Shown here: positions 6,001 through 6,203 of the stretch, piece after piece
Numbering within the stretch: the stretch's first letter is position 1
How the letters are laid out: every line of letters starts with the position of its first letter
Assembly (NCBI GenBank): GCA_030617085.1
Contig: JAUWWB010000066.1
Span: forward strand, 1-6,203
Length of the DNA: 6,203 bases
Direction: 5' to 3'
Source of the DNA: Candidatus Omnitrophota bacterium
GTDB taxonomy: Bacteria; Omnitrophota; Gorgyraeia; Tantalellales; Tantalellaceae
The notes under the pieces: generated by a model
Databases searched by the model: none
Seen by the model: only the letters and a program-made list of their open reading frames with translations
Told to the model about the DNA's origin: nothing
Position numbers and translations under genes: made by a program

Positions 6001-6203
6001 CTCATGCTGGTCGTTATACCTTTGGTTAATCAGGCAAAACAGCGGCTGTGGGGAGACAGGGCCCCGCGCATTGACATAGCGATCCAGTGGTATGTTGGCA
6101 GCCTGCGAGATGAAAGCGCCAGGGACGAGCAGATCAAGATCGCGGAAGAAGCTTTCAGACGGGCGCTTCAGGGCGGCGAGGACATGAAGAACATAGCCGG
6201 GTA
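1..6203 (+). CDS. Giant polytopic membrane protein with an embedded family 2 glycosyltransferase (partial, open at both ends)
   Basis: Frame 1 has no stop codon across the whole window, so at least 2067 residues belong to one protein. In order it contains a membrane helix (30-52), a low-complexity linker, two membrane hairpins (232-270, 531-590) around a soluble region, a GT2 catalytic core (about 783-1391), a long multi-helix membrane region (1392-2009) and a hydrophilic tail. The GT2 motifs resemble the membrane-bound XagB/BcsA-like group (COG1215 type), which move sugar from a nucleotide donor to a growing glycan at the inner membrane face. Those enzymes are usually about 400-900 residues long, so this protein is far larger. 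No start is assigned: the first in-frame ATGs (bases 88 and 100) lie inside helix 1. The AAAGGGG at 79-85 is only two bases from the first ATG, and the 29 codons before it look like charged coding sequence. The last two bases are TA, so the next base could make a stop or a tyrosine codon. The reading frame is certain and GT2 membership likely; substrate and product are unknown. Confidence -1.
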   Translation, partial: MRQETEKGKEADVEKTIKASEKELKFKGAMTALMIAAGALITAFVVFVAKYVRSKRGSGQSPTPPKRGPTRTVKKAKKDDKPESVGAGGVYAERSRSASEQHPEKAKPQPVGATSAGEQADVGASSSLSNRRDIPVPQYGADTQHTEHRDAKLPEKIDEELPQGTHLSVTSDKPLRSGKLELFSASGVFEKTVKDFNNVIAEAYAKIEPNRSVIDKKKGAFKGITELFTEGGLAMWVIGGVIAAIAFMIGAGPDAWIVSGLCMAMGTYFNRRAFRQISNKVFKREKLQKEAIDILEKKLEELEAGFTRFVMGTADKQYGMTGEGWNELLKINIFAPFRDTDDHLALPVQNIHALHYIRYCRRWLDYAKNSKNGAVIFGRALEPSYGFSMRRYAPVLYLKAGTFTQLKGPNGMVALMPGTAEDHDGYSDVTEGDLYNGPGSYKNTFHPFPITTFSDALLELAKKVKEVEDRGNEMSDGHTDRLTPEQMREAINDVDHRSYFVNKRSVDAHNGLFGPGPARSGHKKGVQRHGVTMVIMLGIAAALGFGGFVLRNFLISGGLLRTTLYFDSLSFAGFAAALAAMAIVMYATFQKILLWVFRFVGKDETVENTEQIVRFVPAGLIKEALAGIVKEMRRKDGNGKSDEDFIPEFMKDITGANDIDDAEKMLMKIKNDYKKNYRRLARFGRVPSQHPFYRLLLDYPVLHVLYLSCVEREKLTGILEDENLRDIKKKIEKAGVNLKGPDMNSTDPDLTSGSRLYSNYDILRALSLEDVKEIIRWRPDVLPKVNLMLTIFGPKRGPVYNKMCRLVPSLLENYPGIGALHEGVVPPIECTPCVDSEDNNTRQDVNLAIYGNDGGIDNGPDHGGPLYKYRDAIHTAGFPRRGIAYGKGERLDRKKPALNAWAVQQLKYDYGLTGIKPADYVELVDEEDVLTPLDLLAKACIMAMRKRAIREQIQKAREGKKKAAEVSDVKQWKIDIDREKPVLEKEFDARVRALAKAAGISIDTIKGVQEGGDAPGPDIIDTLQREFEGYVSTNEELKAKLARIEAEIKDIKDRVRGSGGKNKGNLRKLLAAETLKLDEVYEKALPLAAAARARYLLYAFLKTFSRDIYTGEARFPDLDLYEGARRSYVESEFRIRHIPDVIQSELRHVTIKMPNWSKYSFVDYFTWHNLIQIGQTKVGFLFLGGTGNNFVRENLAGTEAVFDRGKIELLARKIKEEKDPGKKESLQKELDELRHKPVGEAPFSLRGELMLRLKPLRDTLQKQDTELDKKTRKKYDKWLIKPKGALLKMLLRLLVVPGIWNALVRTAVRFGNFAAYPPSLTVTSLLFRTCLNDLELVGVWDYNNQIEDAERGSRIALKKLICTRLVGKYTQILEDLLPALGKGWHVQRERWIILQAFWVILSYPPAFLMYFGQFLSFGIVTATVFSFTSAGVLPALACGLAAFFFGGLAFYGLGYGIYRVFSRTGIYRADQFQQDPMKSMGGPGLRGWLSGYFKFQNIATLSAGTLILFVSGVMIRLTLLFGIAYLLNSVQLLGVSGLAALAGAFAIFAAYKWVISPMVRKIFGLNTVGKVKDKLEEETDSGKKEKLEARLKKAKRTHGGARGEYIKLIAKIVEILLGIWAAIGVIWATGAFINPLLAGIGIIGPGTGEVLFEFTSSVIEGMNRVMAHIPNWKWGLGIYIAQPIILNAIAMFAIWRYGPENEESTTEAIYRMIMDDEFSYLYGIEAFLKDEGLSLEVKDVKDHEYVDRVLSAYRKRLEETAEKAAGEDYVFAGDEIALGRIVKTHLDITGSKEKADSFVGKLKTSDAVAVKEFRERYILALGDLMKAADEVNRISKGEVKLSRRVPVVGALMLAAGIGLQYVTGSITLLYLPLVLSAILTLAGTFTIGAYIYDRIHRKRTGRPAFLIGRLFYHTYSYLAPAPVGVSDYFMHMDQPAMSGMRRSITASWLWWISEGFWLRGRTDAEKRMMGRGFDFKYLSNTIKNFVKNRLFYIILFALPILMLVVIPLVNQAKQRLWGDRAPRIDIAIQWYVGSLRDESARDEQIKIAEEAFRRALQGGEDMKNIAG
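88..156 (+). other. Transmembrane helix 1 (residues 30-52)
   Basis: About 23 uncharged residues (MTALMIAAGALITAF then VVFVAKYV) are followed at once by a strongly basic stretch (RSKRG, then PPKRGPTRTVKKAKK). By the positive-inside rule the downstream linker is cytoplasmic and residues 1-28 lie outside the membrane. Those 28 residues are rich in Glu and Lys and look like the end of a helical or stalk region continuing from upstream. If a start at base 88 were real, this would be an N-terminal signal anchor, but its ribosome-binding-site spacing is poor. Confidence -1.
253..350 (+). repeat. REP-like repeat pair inside the coding frame
   Basis: The nonamer GTAGGAGCC occurs at 253-261 and again at 331-339. 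In addition CCGGCGGAG at 260-268 is the exact reverse complement of CTCCGCCGG at 342-350, so the two copies can pair. The form (a GTAG head, then GGAGC, a GC-rich inverted part, then GCGAA at 350-354) resembles the extragenic palindromic elements with a conserved GTAG start known from Pseudomonas and other bacteria. Between the copies, GCTGAGCGAAGCCGAAGC (274-291) also looks like dispersed-repeat DNA. All of it is read through in frame. Calling it REP-derived is inference; the repeated and inverted words are seen directly. Confidence -1.
393..412 (+). repeat. Perfect 8-bp palindrome with 4-base loop
   Basis: GCGGGACA at 393-400 and TGTCCCGC at 405-412 are exact reverse complements separated by TTCC. 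The pairing stops at 392/413. It lies inside the coding linker (residues 131-138, read as RRDIPVPQ), with no T-run after it, so it is not an intrinsic terminator. It looks like a small mobile palindromic element inserted in frame, close to the REP-like pair upstream. Confidence -1.
694..810 (+). other. Transmembrane hairpin 2-3 (residues 232-270)
   Basis: Two hydrophobic segments, about 233-252 (LAMWVIGGVIAAIAFMIGAG) and 255-269 (AWIVSGLCMAMGTYF), are separated by a very short turn containing Pro-Asp. A basic stretch follows (NRRAFRQ, then NKVFKREK), so both ends point to the cytoplasm. A charged, probably coiled helix continues to about residue 308 (KLQKEAIDILEKKLEELEA). The second segment is short for a full span and could be re-entrant. 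Confidence -1.
931..1575 (+). other. Unrecognised cytoplasmic domain (residues about 311-525)
   Basis: About 215 residues with the composition of a folded soluble domain: many aromatic residues, Gly and Pro and little low complexity. Notable stretches are the segment around RYCRRWLDYAKN (359-370), GRALEPSYGFSMRRYAPVLY (378-397), an acidic, Gly- and Tyr-rich segment (EDHDGYSDVTEGDLYNGPGS, 421-440), and HNGLFGPGPARSGHKKG (509-525) leading into the next membrane hairpin. I recognise no family. The DHD at 422-424 is not in a context I would call a glycosyltransferase metal site. Topology puts it on the cytoplasmic side, next to the GT2 core in sequence, so it may be a regulatory or assembly module, but that is speculation. 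Confidence -1.
1591..1797 (+). other. Transmembrane hairpin 4-5 (residues about 531-599)
   Basis: The first helix is at about 531-550 (VTMVIMLGIAAALGFGGFVL) and the second at about 568-590 (SLSFAGFAAALAAMAIVMYA and on), followed by an aromatic, amphipathic stretch (ILLWVFRFVGK). Basic residues before it (SGHKKGVQRH) and after it put both ends in the cytoplasm. In membrane-integrated GT2 enzymes such as BcsA, helices of this kind sit directly before the catalytic domain, and the position here fits that arrangement. Confidence -1.
1798..2340 (+). other. Charged region before the GT2 core (residues about 600-780)
   Basis: This is mostly helical-looking charged sequence, including KIKNDYKKNYRRLARFGRV at 668-686 and RDIKKKIEKAG at 725-735. 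In the middle is a hydrophobic, aromatic stretch (PFYRLLLDYPVLHVLYLSCV, 691-710) that has Arg and Asp inside it and is more likely a buried strand or helix than a membrane span. The region ends in WRPDVLPKV (777-785), where the GT2 fold appears to begin. I recognise no separate domain. Confidence -1.
2824..3405 (+). other. Insertion 1 in the GT2 core (residues about 942-1135)
   Basis: In ordinary relatives about 25 residues separate the DAED site from the VQA strand; here it is about 215. The extra sequence is strongly charged and helical: MRKRAIREQIQKAREGKKKA (944-963), NEELKAKLARIEAEIKDIKD (1034-1053), a flexible SGGKNKGN turn (1058-1065), then an Ala/Leu-rich helix (LPLAAAARARYLLYAFLKTF, 1085-1104). 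It looks like a coiled-coil arm projecting from the catalytic domain, perhaps for assembly or contact with another part of the protein. The helix at 1085-1104 contains Arg and is not clearly a membrane span. Confidence -1.
3589..3975 (+). other. Insertion 2 in the GT2 core (residues about 1197-1325)
   Basis: Relatives have about 20 residues between GGTSNHFR and the TED motif; here it is about 155. The first part is a charged helical hairpin (IELLARKIKEEKDPGKKESL at 1207-1226, then QKELDELRHK), followed by a second charged helix (PLRDTLQKQDTELDKKTRKK, 1255-1274). The last part is hydrophobic (ALLKMLLRLLVVPGIWNALV, 1285-1304) and then Phe/Pro/Tyr-rich before the fold resumes. The hydrophobic stretch could be an interface helix lying on the membrane, as GT2 synthases have near their catalytic domain. 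Confidence -1.
4174..6027 (+). other. Carboxy-side membrane region (residues 1392-2009)
   Basis: Right after QRERW the sequence turns hydrophobic, as in processive GT2 enzymes. Approximate spans are 1392-1425 and 1437-1461, then 1499-1530 and 1533-1556, then 1608-1634 and 1674-1696, then 1846-1864 and 1868-1892, and a last helix at 1990-2009. GLRGWLSGYFKFQNIATLSA (1484-1503) resembles the LGxRGFLxFQLLxGGT segment that usually follows the QRxRW motif closely, so the first hairpin (1392-1461) may be an extra insertion. Basic loops (MVRK 1558-1561, LSRRV 1841-1845, DRIHRKRTGR 1893-1902) put the long loops in the cytoplasm. Span limits are by eye, and 1499-1530 could be one or two helices. Confidence -1.
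5098..5526 (+). other. Soluble helical cytoplasmic domain (residues 1700-1842)
   Basis: This charged segment between two membrane hairpins includes TEAIYRMIMDDEFSYLYGIE (1706-1725), several amphipathic helices (RVLSAYRKRLEETAEKAAGE, 1748-1767) and KEFRERYILALGDLMKAADE (1811-1830). Positively charged flanks place it in the cytoplasm. I recognise no family. Its position resembles that of small regulatory domains carried after the membrane part in some synthases, but no PilZ-type signature (RxxxR with DxSxxG) is visible. Confidence -1.
6028..6203 (+). other. Hydrophilic tail or start of an extracytoplasmic domain (residues 2010-2067, cut by window edge)
   Basis: After the last membrane helix, whose preceding loop is basic (KYLSNTIKNFVKNR, 1976-1989), the chain should emerge outside the cytoplasmic membrane. 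The visible 58 residues include RIDIAIQWYVGSLRDESARD (2023-2042), then a charged helix. This may be the true end of the protein or the beginning of a further domain. The final bases TA leave a TAA/TAG stop or a Tyr codon equally open. Confidence -1.

Noticed and set aside
1..6203. CRISPR array, tRNA, rRNA, riboswitch, insertion sequence or phage genes
   Set aside because: No regularly spaced repeats, no cloverleaf or rRNA sequence, no transposase signature and no non-coding gap were seen.

Overview
The window is one uninterrupted plus-strand reading frame. Frame 1 is open from the first base to the last (2067 complete codons plus two bases), with neither a start codon I can defend nor a stop. 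It is an internal or terminal piece of one very large protein, and I see no intergenic space, RNA gene, promoter, terminator or second gene. The many shorter open frames on either strand are shadows of this frame.

Layout by residue of the window (residue 1 = base 1):
- 1-28: charged stretch that continues from upstream.
- 30-52: membrane helix 1.
- 53-165: basic, Pro/Ser/Ala-rich linker whose DNA carries REP-like repeats and a perfect short palindrome.
- 232-270: membrane hairpin, then a charged helix.
- about 311-525: soluble region I do not recognise.
- 531-590: membrane hairpin.
- about 600-780: charged region.
- about 783-1391: family 2 glycosyltransferase (GT2) core of the membrane-integrated type. 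Its motifs are present in order (DSED, KKPALN, DEED, VIQSEL, GGTGNNF, WDYNNQIED, QRERW) but are pushed apart by two large insertions.
- 1392-2009: a long membrane region with several hairpins and one soluble helical domain.
- 2010-2067: hydrophilic tail running to the window edge.

The positive-inside rule gives a consistent topology: the linker, unknown domain, GT2 core and 1700-1842 domain are cytoplasmic, while the two ends (1-28 and 2010-2067) lie outside the membrane. The simplest reading is a processive or polysaccharide-type sugar transferase built into a giant polytopic membrane protein. It would use a nucleotide sugar in the cytoplasm and probably pass product across or into the membrane. 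Donor, acceptor and product cannot be read from the sequence.

Organism: bacterial. Coding DNA is moderately GC-rich, with frequent AGG (Arg), ATA (Ile) and AAG (Lys) codons. This style, together with a giant multi-helix protein carrying carbohydrate-active domains, reminds me of Omnitrophota (former OP3/Omnitrophica), a phylum known for giant genes. That assignment is a guess from style, not a demonstration.
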